From Glandiceps talaboti (taxonomy: Eukaryota; Hemichordata; Enteropneusta; Spengelidae): DNA of 64,000 nucleotides. The position numbers were made by a program, and so were the translations under genes. The stretch is from the NCBI RefSeq assembly GCF_964340395.1, contig NC_135555.1, positions 14,295,746 through 14,359,745 of the forward strand, in the 5' to 3' direction. Positions 12,601 to 27,600 of the stretch are shown piece by piece (position 1 is the first letter of the stretch; each line of letters opens with the position of its first letter). Under the pieces are notes generated by a model that saw only the letters and a list, made by a program, of their open reading frames with translations, had not been told where the DNA came from and did no database searches.

Positions 12601-15600
12601 TTTTGCTGTTAAAGAGATCATGTAATTTGCCTTTTTAAAGCTTTCACTATATGTTATACTTCTGAAAAACACAGACTGTCATTGTAGGTAGGAGTGTAAT
12701 AAATTTCTAATCAATTTGAAGATTAATTTGGCTTTATTTTCCAGTTTTCTTTATCTGCAATGGTGTTGTGTATGTATGTATGTATGTATGTATGTATGTA
12801 TGTATGTATGTATGTATGTATGTATGTATGTATGTATGTATGTATGTATGTATGTATGTATGTATGTATGTATGTATGTATGTATGTATGTATGCATGTA
12901 TGCATGTATGTATGTATGTATGTATGTATGTATGTATGTATGTATGTATGTATGTATGTATGTATGTATGTATGTATGTATGTATGTATGTATGCATGCA
13001 TGTGTCTATGCATGTGTCTATGTATGTATGTATGTATGTATGTATATTATGTATGTATGTATGTATGTATGTATATTATGTATGTATGTATGTATGTATG
13101 TATGTATGTATGTATGTATATTATGTATGTATGTATGTATGTATGTATATTATGTATGTATGTATGTATGTATGTATGTATGTATGTATGTATGTATGTA
13201 TGTGTCAGTGTGTGTGAGTGTGTGTGTGTGTGTGTGTGTGCGTGTGTGTGTGTGTTTGTGTTGTGAATGTGGAAGTATCTGTATGCATGTATGTGTGTGT
13301 GTATATACATATAAGTGTGTGTCATTGAGTGTGGGTATCTGTGCATATACTGTGGATATGTGTCATAGGTGACACAAAAAGATTGTGTGAAACTGAATAA
13401 ATAAAGCATACATTAAAGTTTTTTCTTCATCATATTCTCCTCACATTGAGTAGGTACGGCAGTACTGTTCCAATAACTACCTGCACTGCTTAGCAGCTGT
13501 ACTATGTACAAGCTTTTTTACATAATAATTAATTTACCAGACTGACAAAATTTGACATATCTTGTAGATGACAACACCTGCCACATACTACAATACTATT
13601 CTTAGTACTGTAATGCATTGTACACAAATCTCATAATATATTCATGACAAAATAAGCTATTACACAGAGTAGTTTCCTGCATTGCCTGGACTACATGAGA
13701 TCAACAATGCAATTATAAAGGTGAAAGACAAACTGCTTTGTGGTTGAAAAAATTCATGATTAGATATTGTAGCTTTACACAAGACATATTGTTTGCCATA
13801 TCGGCTCTCAAACAATTTTTTTTTGCCTTGTACACCTGAGACCTCTTATGATGATACTACATTTATAACATAAGACAGCTATTACACACAGTAGTTTCCT
13901 GTATTGCCTGGACCACATGGGATTAACAATGCAATTAATAAAGCTAATTTGATGGACAAAACTACTTGAAGGCCGAAACAAATTCATGAATTGTAGCTTC
14001 ATAGAAATTTGTTCGCGTTCTACTCTTGCTCTCAAACAATTCAGTTTACCCCACTCTACTATAAAATGGCCCTAACCCTTACCCACCCATCTGTGAAATT
14101 ATGTACATACATGTATGCACATACCTGTGAAATATCTCTAACTCCACCAATACCCCTAACCCCAACCCATCTGACTGTGAAATACCCCACCCATCTGACT
14201 GTGCAATACCCCTAACCCCCACCCATCTACTGTGAAATACCCTTAACCCCCACCCATCTGACTGTGCAATACCCCTAACCCTGCCCATCTGACTGTGAAA
14301 TGCCCATATTCACCTCCAATCTCATAGCAATTCTTACCTCTTCCTGAGTGGTTTTCAACTTGTCTTCCAAAATCTGGATATCCTGCTCTCTCTTTTCCAG
14401 CTGTTGAGAAGAAGCCATTTATAAAAGTCACTTTTTATAGGTCTAGAACACACAGAAGAGCAGCAATTATATGTGTATTGTCACAGTACTGTGACTTCCA
14501 GCATTTGTTATTATGAGAATATGCTTTCTAATCCATGAATTAGTTGCTATGATACTGAAACCATGGTAACATAGGTAGTGTGCACCTGTCACATAACCTT
14601 TGACCTTTGATGGTTTCCTGCAACCATACAACACAGATATTCTTTGTCGTACGTTACAGTAATTATTCTTACATTTTTTAGCTGTGTTTGCTTCTAGATT
14701 ACGACATCACAGTTATACAAAACAACACTGTTATTGTCTTGAATGAAAAAAACAATGTGTTGAGAAAGAATAAGGGGCGGCTAGCTACAGAGTTATGTAA
14801 TTTCAGAAAAATGAAACACATAACTGAATGATTAAGTATCTGCAGTATTTACATGGTAATAGTGACAGGTCACTGCCTGACATGTATAGCAATATTGAAT
14901 CAATACTTTGGTGTGGTATTATAAATATGTGATATATACCAGAAATGAAAAAAATTGCAGATTTTGTGGAAGAAAACAATTTCATGTGGTCCGATATTCT
15001 CAAAAACCAGACCTGTAGTACTATTATTTTCGATACATTATTGTTGCCAATTATTTGTAATCATATACATACAAGAATACTCACAAGAAATGTTTTTGCA
15101 TTTTCAGTTTGATCTTTATGTTTTGAAAAACAGACGGTTAGCAAATAAATGACTTCATGAAAAAATAGTATAGTCAACAGCATACCGTGAAATTTTTCAC
15201 TTTTGGATGTAGATTGTACATGCCATTTATTCTAAGTGCATGCAATTTCACAGATGAATGACTGCATGGTTCGGACACTTGGAGTGCTATTTGAAACCAC
15301 TATAGTTGTAACATGTATTACAAAATCATATTGCCCTAACATTAAATGGCAAAATAAATGGCATTCTCTACAAGTTTAAGTGGTTTAGCTTTATTTTGAT
15401 ATCCACTGATCCTTTTAATTTTAGCAACTTTCAGAGATCGTTGTGTCAGTGCAGTAAGGTTGTATCTGCAAAATAGTATGCAATTGTATAGGCAGATATG
15501 ACCTTACTGCACTGACGCGATGAGATCTTTTACACATACTTTGTTGAAAGCATCATATGATTAACATCTATGACTCAAATGTGATGTCATTTCTCACCAT

Positions 15601-18600
15601 TTACATCAATTTTTTTAAAAATCTACCATGAGGAGGGAAATATTCACATTGGCCAGTGAAAATAATTTACATTTTGTAAATTTGCATTCTGACATTCCCT
15701 GCATGGCAATACTTAGAATTTTCAGTGTCACAATTTGTGTGTTGTATCATTTGGGCAAATTACAGCATGAATCAGATCAACAGAGAAATACAACTTATGT
15801 AATGTGTGTCAGACAGTAGTACATAATGTGGTGTAAACTTTGCATGCTATTTGACATACCTCATTAATACTGGCATCATACTTTTCTTGGAGTACAAGTA
15901 TATCATTTCTATATTTCTGTATGGTTTCATCTCTCCTGGCAAGTTCTGAACGTAACACATCATGGTGGTCCTGAGTTGAAAGTTGGCTTTGTCTTAGCCG
16001 GGCTTGTAAATTACCAATCTGAGAAAAAAAATGATTAAGTTTCAAATGTATTATGATTGAACAGATTGGGAACTTTTTATGAGAAGCATGGCCTCCATTT
16101 GTTGAAATTTCATAATATTGTGAAGTGTGGGATATTCATACGCCCACTATGGGCTATCATCTGTGTGCCAAGTTTGAATGAAAGTGACCTGTGTTTGTAG
16201 AGGCTTGGATTGGATAGACAGGAAGATATAGACAGAACGCATTTCTATAGCCCCTCTCCATTTGATGGGGTTAACGCAAGTAGAATAGTTAAGAGTATAA
16301 GCAAGATTTTTGGGGTATTGGGATTTAATTACCAGTTCATTGTTTCAAACATTAAGACAAACTTACCTCATCAACAGTTTTTCTCCTGTTTTCCTGAGAC
16401 TGTCTAAGTTCACTTTCTAATGTTTTGATTCTTCTTTCATAGTGAGTCACCTGAATAAAAAGTTCAATAAATGACTATCTAGAGATGGACACCAAAACAG
16501 ACACACAGGGTAACATGATTCTATTGCACTCAACTCAATGTTTTTGAACAAATCAAGATTCAGACTGACAAAAGCAACTTCCCAAATTTTGTTGATAAAA
16601 TCTTAACTTTGGTTGTTATATTTCTACTAGACTGACAGATCCGTCATTGTGGACACCCCCTTTCCTCATTACACATGACAGCCGTCTTTGTTGAGCAGGA
16701 GTGCCCACAATGTTGAATCTATCAGTCTGATATACATTGATACAATGTCCATAATAAATAATATTATTGCCCTATGGTTTAGCCCAATCATATGCATGTA
16801 ATTCCTATTCTGACTTCCAAATATGGCAAACAGTTGCTACACGATACCATAATCATTTGAATTTTAGAATTTCAGACTGTACATGCACTACAGTGCATGC
16901 AGAAATAAGTTTTAAAAGCATAGTACTGCTGTATTCAATATCCCCCTAATATACTGTAATGCAGTCTCTAAGATACCCTGTGTCAGAGCGCCCTCACACA
17001 TTGGTCTACCCATCTCAAAAATGAGGTCCATTGAGGGGCAGAATAACACAATGTATCTTACGGTAATGGTAATACAACTTTTCAAAAGTGACACAGTTCA
17101 GAACTTCGCAGGTTCTCTTTATCATTTGAGTTTTGCATGGAAAACTACCAACATTCTTGTAATGATGTAAACAGTATCAGTAAACATTATCAGATACAAT
17201 TTTCAAAAAGTCATTTTTAGCTATGCTGGTAATACTATCTAAAGAACAGAGAAAATTTGTCGGCAGCTTTTTATTTTGTTATTTATGTCTTGAAATTTCA
17301 GCATGTATTGTACATTCTGCAATCGATTCAACTCCTCCAATAATTCAAACATCCACTTCTAAAAATGAAAACAAATTTTGACCACGTTTGAACAAGTTTT
17401 TTTTTCACTTTTCAGTCTGTGTTTTCTTCCTTTACTTTTCAAAGAAATTACCATAAACATGATACACTGACATTTCTAACTTTACCGGAAACATGTATTG
17501 TTACTGGATGATAGAAAGTTTTGATTGCATATATCATATCATGAAGAAGCCTTCCATGCAAAAAATAGCCTGATCAAGAAAACGTGTCAAGTTTTGGACA
17601 GTTTAACCTTTGACCTTTACCATTTGACCTCAACTAATAGCTAGCACTGTACTGCTATCTGCTACTACATGACAACAACTAAACATAACACCATATACCC
17701 ACTTACATCTAAGGACACCTTTCTGTGTTGATCCTTGAAACTGGCAAGATCTGCTTTGAGCTGTCTAATGGTATCTTCTTGTTTGGCATACTATCCGTGG
17801 GGGGAAAATGGCATGCAAGTTAAAGTGAGGGGAATGACAAAAGCGGATGATACCACACATAATCATGCAAAATGACAATTCACATACACCCCTACAATAT
17901 AACAAGATGCATTGTGTCTGCTTTTGATATAGTCTGTGTATTCATAGCATCATGAAAGTGCTACTCAGCACAGTGATAATTGTTGCGAAATATGGCATAG
18001 TTCGGTTATCATAAAGACAAAAGATTGTACAGTTTGGACACTAGGGGGTGCTATTCAAAGCAAATTTTAGCCTGCATGTGGACTATTATTGTTTTGTACA
18101 GGTGTACATGTACTTTGAAAAACATCTTTCAGTGTTTTTATGTCAAATGTTGACACTATTCTTGGTTAACTTGTCAAGGTCAAAACTTTTTGGAAATAAT
18201 GAACGTGTAATTTCAAAATTCACAGTGACCTTCATACAATGCATCTTGCAAGTTAATGGTTGGATATGTGCAAAACAAAGTTCATTATTTATTTGGGAAC
18301 AGGAAAATGCTGGATGGTCACAAAATACCAGAAATATCCCCTAATTATATATATCCTTACTGTCCCCAGTGTGAAGATGTTTCAGGAAGGGTTTGTATAT
18401 GTATGTTTTGCGAGTGGGATGTACATGTATATGAATGTATTCTACAAAAGTGATTGCTTTTCACACATGGAACCTATTAATTAGCACCATCCCGACATAT
18501 GAAAATGTTTGCCTGATTTATAGTAATTCTTACTGAACTCAGCGATTAGTGAAATATTGACACCAGTATCAGCATTCCAATATTGCTTGCATGATGACAT

Positions 18601-21600
18601 CATATAAATGGTAGAACAATGGTCTGAACAGCAAGAGAGCTTTACAATTTCTAAATACCCTTTACACCATTTTTTTTAAATTTTAAGCTTCAGCATTCTG
18701 AAATTTTATATACATATCATTAAAAAAAACCTGACAAGAGCCATAGCTGACAAAAAGTATAATGTCTGGTGGCATATTTGTCAGGGAAAGTACTGTTACG
18801 ACAAAAACCCGTCACTGGTTGGTCTGAGGTCTATACTCACCTTTGACCTGCTTCAAGCTGCCACATTGTTAGTAAGGTATTGTTTGTTAACTCATTCCTC
18901 CAGTACTCAAGAGTATATTACGAGAAATGTCGAAAAGGCACTGAATAAACAGCAGACTGTGCCAAATCATTTACGAGATATACTTTTAAAGGAACAAGTC
19001 AGATAGGAATTATTTTTAGGTGTGATATACTTAGGTTGGTGAAATATTCAATAAATATGCTTGAAATGGTAGAACGATCCTCTACATATGGCTGCTTAAC
19101 ATCGAGTTCATCTCAAGACATCTGACTTGCCCTTTACAAAAGTCACATGAAACCGTTCCTAGAGCATTGTACATTAATAGTTTATCATCAGATGACAATG
19201 TTCTAGGAATGGTACATGTTCTTTTATATAATACCTGTACAGTTACTACCCTTTGTCATATAATTTCTTACCTCCATAGATTTTTCATTCTGTTTGTCTT
19301 TGAAAAGTTGAATGGTCTGCAAATGGCTACTGCTCTGTAAGTTGTAAAGAAATCAAAATAGGTATTTGACACATGCAGCAAATGTAAATATTACACTGTA
19401 GATAAAGTGAGAGTGGTAACACTTTGATTTTAATGTGATTACAGAAAAGAATTCATTTATAATGATGGAAACACTTTAGTTTTAAAAGTGTAGGGAACAG
19501 TCTGATTTTTATGTTGAATGAATTATACACACTTTGATGTTAATGTGATTATGGAAAAGATTTCATTGATTAAATATGGTGTGATGGAAACACTTTAGTG
19601 TAAGAACTAGTCTACTTTCTACACAGTAGTAGTATGACTTCTGATAATCTAGATAATTTACCTCTGCATCTTTCATAGCTATGGTATTGTGAAGATCTGT
19701 AATATCTGACTGCAGACCCTGGATAACGCCATCTCTGTTAGAGAGCTGTATAACAGGGGAGAAAAGAATCCATTATGATATACATGTATGGTCGGTGTCA
19801 ATTTACCAACAGTGCCACTGCGCATCCATACATAAATAAAATTTTCCTAAGATAGTACATGCACTAAATACTTCTACTATGGCAACTGTGTTCAGTCAGT
19901 GCTCTCACTATGGAAGGTGGTCTGTTACCTGCAATAACTCTCTGCAAACTAAATGATATAATTGTCTACAACTGCAACACTTTCACATATTACCACTTTG
20001 ACGTAAAGTCTACCAGTTGAACTGCATCAGTAACCCACTCTTGAGAAATTCAGGAAAGATATTAAAACTCATCTTTTTTGCAAGGGTATTTTAAACTACA
20101 CTACTAGGTTACTTATAATCATCGCTTTTGAAAATTACTGTGTACAGAATTCAGATGTTTGATTTCTGGTACATCTGACCTTGGTAGATATAAAACCCCA
20201 ATGTTTGAATCCCAGGCTCTTGGATTACTATTATCTAATCAGTGGAGCTATATAAGATTATCCTTTTGTTTAAAGGCCCAATTTGGATTAAGATTACAAT
20301 TTTGGTGTGAACAACAGTTATCTGGCAGATAATCCTATGTAATCCTTACAGCTCCACTTAGAGATAACAGTAATGTGAGAACCTAGGATTGAAACCCCGG
20401 CCTTTAAGGCAAATTTCAACTCACCAGACAACTGTTTTTCACATCCAAATTTTCATCTTTTATCCAATATTTGCATTTCAGTAAATTTCACTATTATGAT
20501 CACCAGGTTCTTACCTCATGCATGAGATCCCTCTTTTCTTGTTCAGCCTGTCTAACGTCTGTTTTCAGTTTCATCAAGGCGATGTCTTTATCAGTGACTT
20601 GTCCAATCTGTCTTTGTTCTCTGTCTTGTATTTGTGATAGTGTACTCTTCATGGAGTCTAATACTACACCTCTCCTTCCAACCTATAAACTCAAACATAA
20701 GGGGTCTTGTTCAGTTTATTGCTAACACAGGTAACCCATATTTGATTCAATGCTAATATGAGTGGTCTATGTTTGCCTATCAGTAACATAAGTGGTCCAT
20801 ATTTGAATCAGATTTAAAGTACATTTTGTATGATGTAGTCTTTTTCATTTCAAGCAAGGATAATTAAGTAGCCGTAAGTTTGATTTTTAACTGACATAAG
20901 TGGTTCATGTTTGCCTATTAGTAACATAAGTGGTCCATGTTTACCTATTAGTAACATAAGTGGTCTATTTTGTATTCACAGCTAACATGAGTAGTCTGTT
21001 TGATTTCAACACAATTGTTTGATTTTTACTAACGTAAGTGGCCCATTTTGAATCAACCTTAATATGCTTCATTCCAGACTAACATAGGCAGCCTTATTTA
21101 GATTCACTCTATACATAAGTCTGCATCATGCATGCCAGATGTAGACAACCACAGTCAGCACTTCAGAGACAAAAAACCCAAATCACGATCTCACTCTTGT
21201 CGTCTCCTTGTCGATACTTTCTAAAAGGTTTGTTTCTATCAAACCTAACTGTCAAGTACCATACCTACCTCTTCTAGTGACGTTCTATGATCTTGTCTAT
21301 ACTGCTCAAGATCATCTTGAAGTTTTCTAATGATATCATCTCTGTATGCCAGCTGTATCTTTAAGTCATCCACGTGTTTCTGCATCCGTTCATCAGCTGT
21401 AGGAAGATCAGTGGCCTTTGCTCCAAGGACTTCCCTTGCATCTATCGTCCTGAATTCCAGACCATTGAACTGCAGAATTCAATAGTACATTTTATTCAAA
21501 CTCAGATCTACCAGAAATTCCATCATTGTAAAACTGTTGGCCCAGGGCCTAGCACTCAATGTTTTTGAATGTGATAACAGAAACAGAGAATCTGGTAAAA

Positions 21601-24600
21601 CTGTTATGATAGTTTCCCCGTACATTTTCTTTAGTTTTGCTGGGGAAATGACAGGGAAACTCTGGTAGGTTTTATCTAACCCTTAACAAAAACATTGCCT
21701 GTCTGCTGCAAAAATGATTGGAAATGTCTAACCCCCCCCCCCCCCCCCCCCACCATACCTCCACAAGAGTCTTGGTGAGAATTTGAGTAAAATCATGAAC
21801 ATAACATTTAAAAATGTCACCAAAATTTCCCATCACTACATGTACAGGTAGTATTAGTACTCAGCTTTCCTAAAATGCCTCTTTATTCACAAACAGTGCA
21901 CCAGGTTTCAGTAATTCATGAAAAATTAGTCTTTGGGAACGAGTTGAAAACTGTAAAATCACAAAATTTTCTAGTGACAAAAACATCTAAGTTTACAATA
22001 TTCTGTGAGCAAATTAAAATAATAAAGTCCAAGAAAACAATGTACGATTATTACCAAATTCTCATCACCATTATTTGAACCTGGGCATCGCTATCAAACA
22101 ATTTATAATTTACATATCTACCAATCAGTACATACCTCCCACTTTCCTGTCGCTCTAGCTTGACCTATGACTCCTATTAATGTATGTATATCAATTTGTA
22201 AATCATTATTCATAGCACCAAGTCCTTCCTTCTCTTCACACATTCTATCATATTGAAGTTGTATGTCCTGGAAAAAATAAAAAAAAATAAAAAAATCATT
22301 TAAGTCAATATCAAACCTTTTTTCACTATTCTTTTCTTTTTTACTTTGGTTAATGACACCAGAGGAAGGTGACATGATTGGGCAAATCAAATTTTTGTAA
22401 GTTTAACATTTTTGACATTTTGGCTCCCACTCTATTTTGGCTGATAAAACATTTTTGTGTACATATGACCACATCAGTTTGATAAGTAAATATTTTGATT
22501 CACACTAAACTATGTTGGCCTTTCTGACATGTACTTACTCAGAATTGAAAAGTGAAAAATGATTCAATTTCACATAAAATTATTTCGTCACAAAAATTAA
22601 TTCAGCTAAATATTACAGTATAAAGCTATAAGTTTAGCAGCATAATTCATATATTGAAATTTTTTATCTTTCTTTTATTTTTTCTATCTTTCTTTTTACA
22701 TTTGACAATATTTTGAATAATTGTTATTGTTTCATCTTTTCACATTTCATATTCCATACTCCATATAGTATGTTTTTTTTATGGCAGAATAATCCTGTAC
22801 ATCATTTTTGGTTTGTGTATTTTTGAAGTCAGAAGTTGTTTTCACTTTATGATTTGTGAAGTGCCTCTGAACAATTATTTTGGATTTTGGTTCTATACAA
22901 ATTGTTACTTTATCATATCTTATCTTACATCTCACAATATCCCATTACATAAATATATAATCTGTAAATAAATGGGTAATAACTAATATGAAACATTTTG
23001 GAGACATAATTTTGGTGTAATGGTTTTGACACTTTTTTGTAACAGTTTGAGCTTAATAGATCCACTGAAAGTGCACGAACACATTCCCGAATGTTATTTC
23101 GTGTCAAATTATTTGAATATTATAACTGTCTGGTTAGGCCACTTTGTCACGAAGTTACAAAATATACACTGACCACAAAAATCAGACTTTAAGAAATTTC
23201 TATAACAATATCTGTGTTGTCAGTTGTGCTGTTCTACTTACATGGAAACGCTTCATTTTAAATTTACTTTGTTAAAATTAAGATCATAAAACTTACATCA
23301 AACTGGTGTTGCAAGTGATTCTTCTTGACTTCCATAGTTTTCATGTCAAATTCTAAATCTCTTGCTTTGGACAAGTACTCCTGTAAACAAACAAATATTC
23401 AATAATAAATAATTTCACTCCATAAAACTATTGAACAAGAATTTATGCAGATCATGCAAAGACAAATCATGCAGGGGCAAATATGATATTATGCAAATCA
23501 TGCAGGGGCAAATAAGGTATTATGCAAATGAAATGGGGGGGGGGAATGGCATTATGCAAATCACGCAGGGGGAAAAATGGCATTATGCAAATAGCTACAA
23601 GACAAAGATAACAATATGCAAATCCTGGCAGGGTACAGATATATGATGTCTGCCATCAGATTGCATTACAATTTTTGATTTACAATTTTTACAATGTAAA
23701 ACACAACGTAAGTGGTAGGAACACCAAAAATTTACAAGTTCTGTGTTATCCAAGTCTAGTTACTATACATGTAGTCATTGCTGTTGTCTATGATCTCTAT
23801 CTCTCTACATGTATGTATGTATGTATGTATGTATGTATGTATCAATGATTTGTATTGAATGCAGTGAAGTATTTAGAGCTGGATTCATTCAAGTCATCAG
23901 TGCATTCTTTTGGATGACTAAATATAGCATCTATGACATACACATAGTTTGTAATACATTGCAAAAAAAAAACCCTCCAAAATATTCATATGACTGTAAG
24001 TACTAATTCGTTACCTTGACAGATGCAGTACTTTTCTGTAGTTTGGTTTCTAATAATGCCACTCTATCATTAGCTTCATGTTCAAGTTCTTCCACTGTCT
24101 GCACCAACACTTCATTCTGTTCACTCAAATCATTGACATAGGACTGAAGGATTCTCATTTTCATCTGAAATAGAGACATGAAGAAACCCACAGTTATACG
24201 CAAAAAACATCACAAATTGTTTGTTTACATTTGGCTCAAGTGTCCACAACTTAAGGTCATGTTCTGGATAGTGGATCACTCTGTTCACAAAGACTGAAGT
24301 GCGCAGTTGAAAATTTCAGGTAACACTGTTCAAGTTTGTAATTGGAACACAAGTTTAATTTGATGCTATGATATATGGTTTACCATTGAACACAGATAAA
24401 TTTTCATTGAAGGTGAATTGTTCATGCATTTTAAATATCACTTTCAAATATTGTTGTCATTATTTCTGTACAGTTTATTATTTCAATGTACAAAGATGTT
24501 AGTTTTAGCATAGACAGTTTCCCTCCACTGCACTCTGACTGTCTATGGTTTTGGCAAGATAAGACAGCCATGTCTCATCAATCTACGAATGTGTAATGAT

Positions 24601-27600
24601 GTGATTACATTCATAGTAGATAATAGCATCTCTGATACCTCATTACATGTATTTATACCTCAAAATTTCTATGTTTACAATCTGTGAAAAAGTGGTTTAG
24701 TCAATGAGAAGACCCATGTTTTACAATATATTTGTGTAGACTTCTACAAATGTACACTTTCATTTATTTCCAGTGTTTAAACTATTTCAAGTACAGCATG
24801 GTTATATCAGCATCACCAAAGCACCACTATCATCTCCTTATGTACTTTACTACATACCACGGTATAAATAGTTTTACTTTCTGTCTGTCTTAGCTTGTTC
24901 AAACTAACTTCTTTCACCACTGTTGTGGGTAGTCTAGCGGCTATCCATAGCTTCAAATCACAGATCTGAAGCCCCAGCTAGCCTCTAGACTATGTTGTAA
25001 GTTGTATCACAAGTCAATACAATGAATTTGTAGTCAAAGACTTCAACATGAACATCCTTAATTATGAAAAGAATCTTAACACAGGACAACAGATTTACAG
25101 CCATTCTTTTACCGGCTACAAAGATATTGCTTGAAAGAGTCTTGAGGAGCTGGTGTATTAGGGGGATTACTACATCAACAATGAATTGTTACACAACCTA
25201 ACAGTACTACCTGGAATAACAATGAGCAAATGACTCTATCCAGGCAGGTAAACAAAGGATAGTGATGATCGACACTACTTCTTAGAAGACTTAAGGATGA
25301 AATGCAATGAAAGTGACAGTAGGGGATGAGACAACAGCCAGTGACACATAATAGCAATCATTTTTAAAAAGTAACGGTACAGATCTTCTGTAAACTGAAA
25401 AGGGGATGTCCTTAATAAACTCAGATAGCACAGGTTGTTTGCTCACCTCAAAATCATGAATGAAGTAAACAGAAATGGAGTTTAAACTCACAACACCATA
25501 TTTGGTGAAAAGCCTTTGGAAATCAATCTTCCCTTCCTTTAACGAAATATTCAAGTAGTTTAGAGTCACTTTTGAATTACGAAGTGTACGTTAGTCTGTT
25601 CTCAAGCAAGAGATTCCTTCGGCAGGGTCACAATACATTTAGTGAAAAAAAGTTTGCAAACTGCCACCTTCCCTTTCAGGAAATATTCAAGTAGAACCAC
25701 TTTTTGAATTTCGAAGCAGTCAGTCTGTTTTCAGTTGAAGGATTCCTTTCATCGTTTAGCTGATTCACAAAACATTATTTTAGTGGAAAAAAAAAGTTTG
25801 CAAATCAACCCTCCCTCCCAATTCATGAAATAGTCAAGTAGAGTTACTTTTCAATTGGAAGCAGTCAGTCTTATTTCAAGTGAAGGTTTGGCCGACTCAC
25901 AATTCATTATTTGGCAAAAAAATGTTTGTAAATCAAGCTCTATTAGTTTTCACAACCAATACTGAAGTAGAGACACTCATGAATTACGATATAACAGTCA
26001 ATGTGTTTTCAAGTGAAAGATTCTCTTTACCTGACAGACAGCCCTGGCTTTGTTGTTATTTAGACAATGTTGACCTTTGACCCAGTCCTGGCAAAACTCC
26101 ATCTTTTCAACATGTTCTGACTAATCTATCACCATAGTTTCAGACGACCAAGGAGTTTATATGCATTGAACATTTCTACATTTCTGATTTCATTTTGAGT
26201 GAACTTAAATGACTCTAACAGCTTTCTAATTTGACATACATGTACATCTACAATAAAGGTGATGCTATGATGGTATACTGAACATTGTTAGATACATGTC
26301 AGTTGTCACAGGTTATTTAGACACAAATTGATACACAGACAGTTATATAATGTAACTGTTACATGTAGCAGGTCTAATGGTTTACACAATGCCATCAAGT
26401 CACTGCAGATTCTACATGTGTACATATGTGGGGGGTCGTCATGTGTGTTGCTAAATTCTTATATCTTGGTTTATACAAAGTGCTAAATTGAGATAAAAAA
26501 CCTGAACTATTGTATAATGTAGCCGACACTTTATTCCTTTTAATGCTTACTTCTAGATGGGGGATTAGGGGTTTAACTTTAAGTTAGATGATTAAAAATC
26601 CTACCACACCTACGATACATCAATGATGCAGAATAAATGCCTCATTACGTTTAATCACGATACACCATAGACCCTAAATGTGGGTCTATAGTTACACTTC
26701 AACAAAGTACTAGTATTACCAGTAATATAGCAATCTAGTGTTATAATATCTACGTTAATAACAATATTTGAAAATCTTCCAAGATGTGCAGACCTAAACT
26801 TGAAAAGGTTACCGTGGAAACAGTGTATGCATCTACATGTATGAACACATCTGTCTGTAATCTATACCCACAATAATGGATACTTGCTACCATAGCAACG
26901 GGACAACGTTGTCAGGGAATGTAACTAAATTAAAGACATGTACCGGTAAGTGTCACTCTCAACATGAAGATGCATGCACGTACTTGCAGATGACGACACA
27001 GAAAACGAGAATTTCAAATGCACTTTGACCTTTTTTGGGGAGTTTGTTCCATCCTTGATGTGTGTAAACAATGTCAGTTCTACATGTGGTAAAGCTCTAG
27101 ATGATAAATTGGAAAACTTGCATGGACCGTTGCAATCTTACCACATCACGCCAAGATAGCCCGCTCTTTTATTTGTATTATGTACAACTTGTACAAACAT
27201 TGACATTTCACAGTTTACCTTAGGTTTCTAATTTTGAACAACTAAATACAAGTAGCTGTTCAAATCTACAAATCAGGGTAAATAAAAGAATAACACTTTG
27301 TCATTAAAATCCACTTGTTGGTGACATTTATGAAGGCAAGGAGGCAAATTCCAGTTGACTTCAAACAAAACATCGTCTGGCATAACAAATATCTTCATGC
27401 AATTGCTACATTTTATTGGCTGTCTCAACAACCACCTTATTTAACACTCCTACATTTTAGGCTGTCTAGACAAAACATTGCTACATTTCATTGTCTATCT
27501 TGATAAATGTCTTATCAACATTGCTACATTGTAATGTCTATCTAGACAGATATTGCTACATTTTAACATGTCTAGACGAATACATTTTGTATTGCTACAT

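Noticed and set aside
12716-13372. Long open frames (up to 218 codons, Met-Tyr-Val-Cys repeats) on both strands
   Set aside because: They are the translation of the (TGTA)n microsatellite, which has no stop in several frames. They have no start context, domain or splice logic.
14079-14288. 69-codon Gly/Arg-rich minus-strand frame
   Set aside because: Translation of the 43-bp minisatellite; no acceptor or phase link to neighbouring exons.
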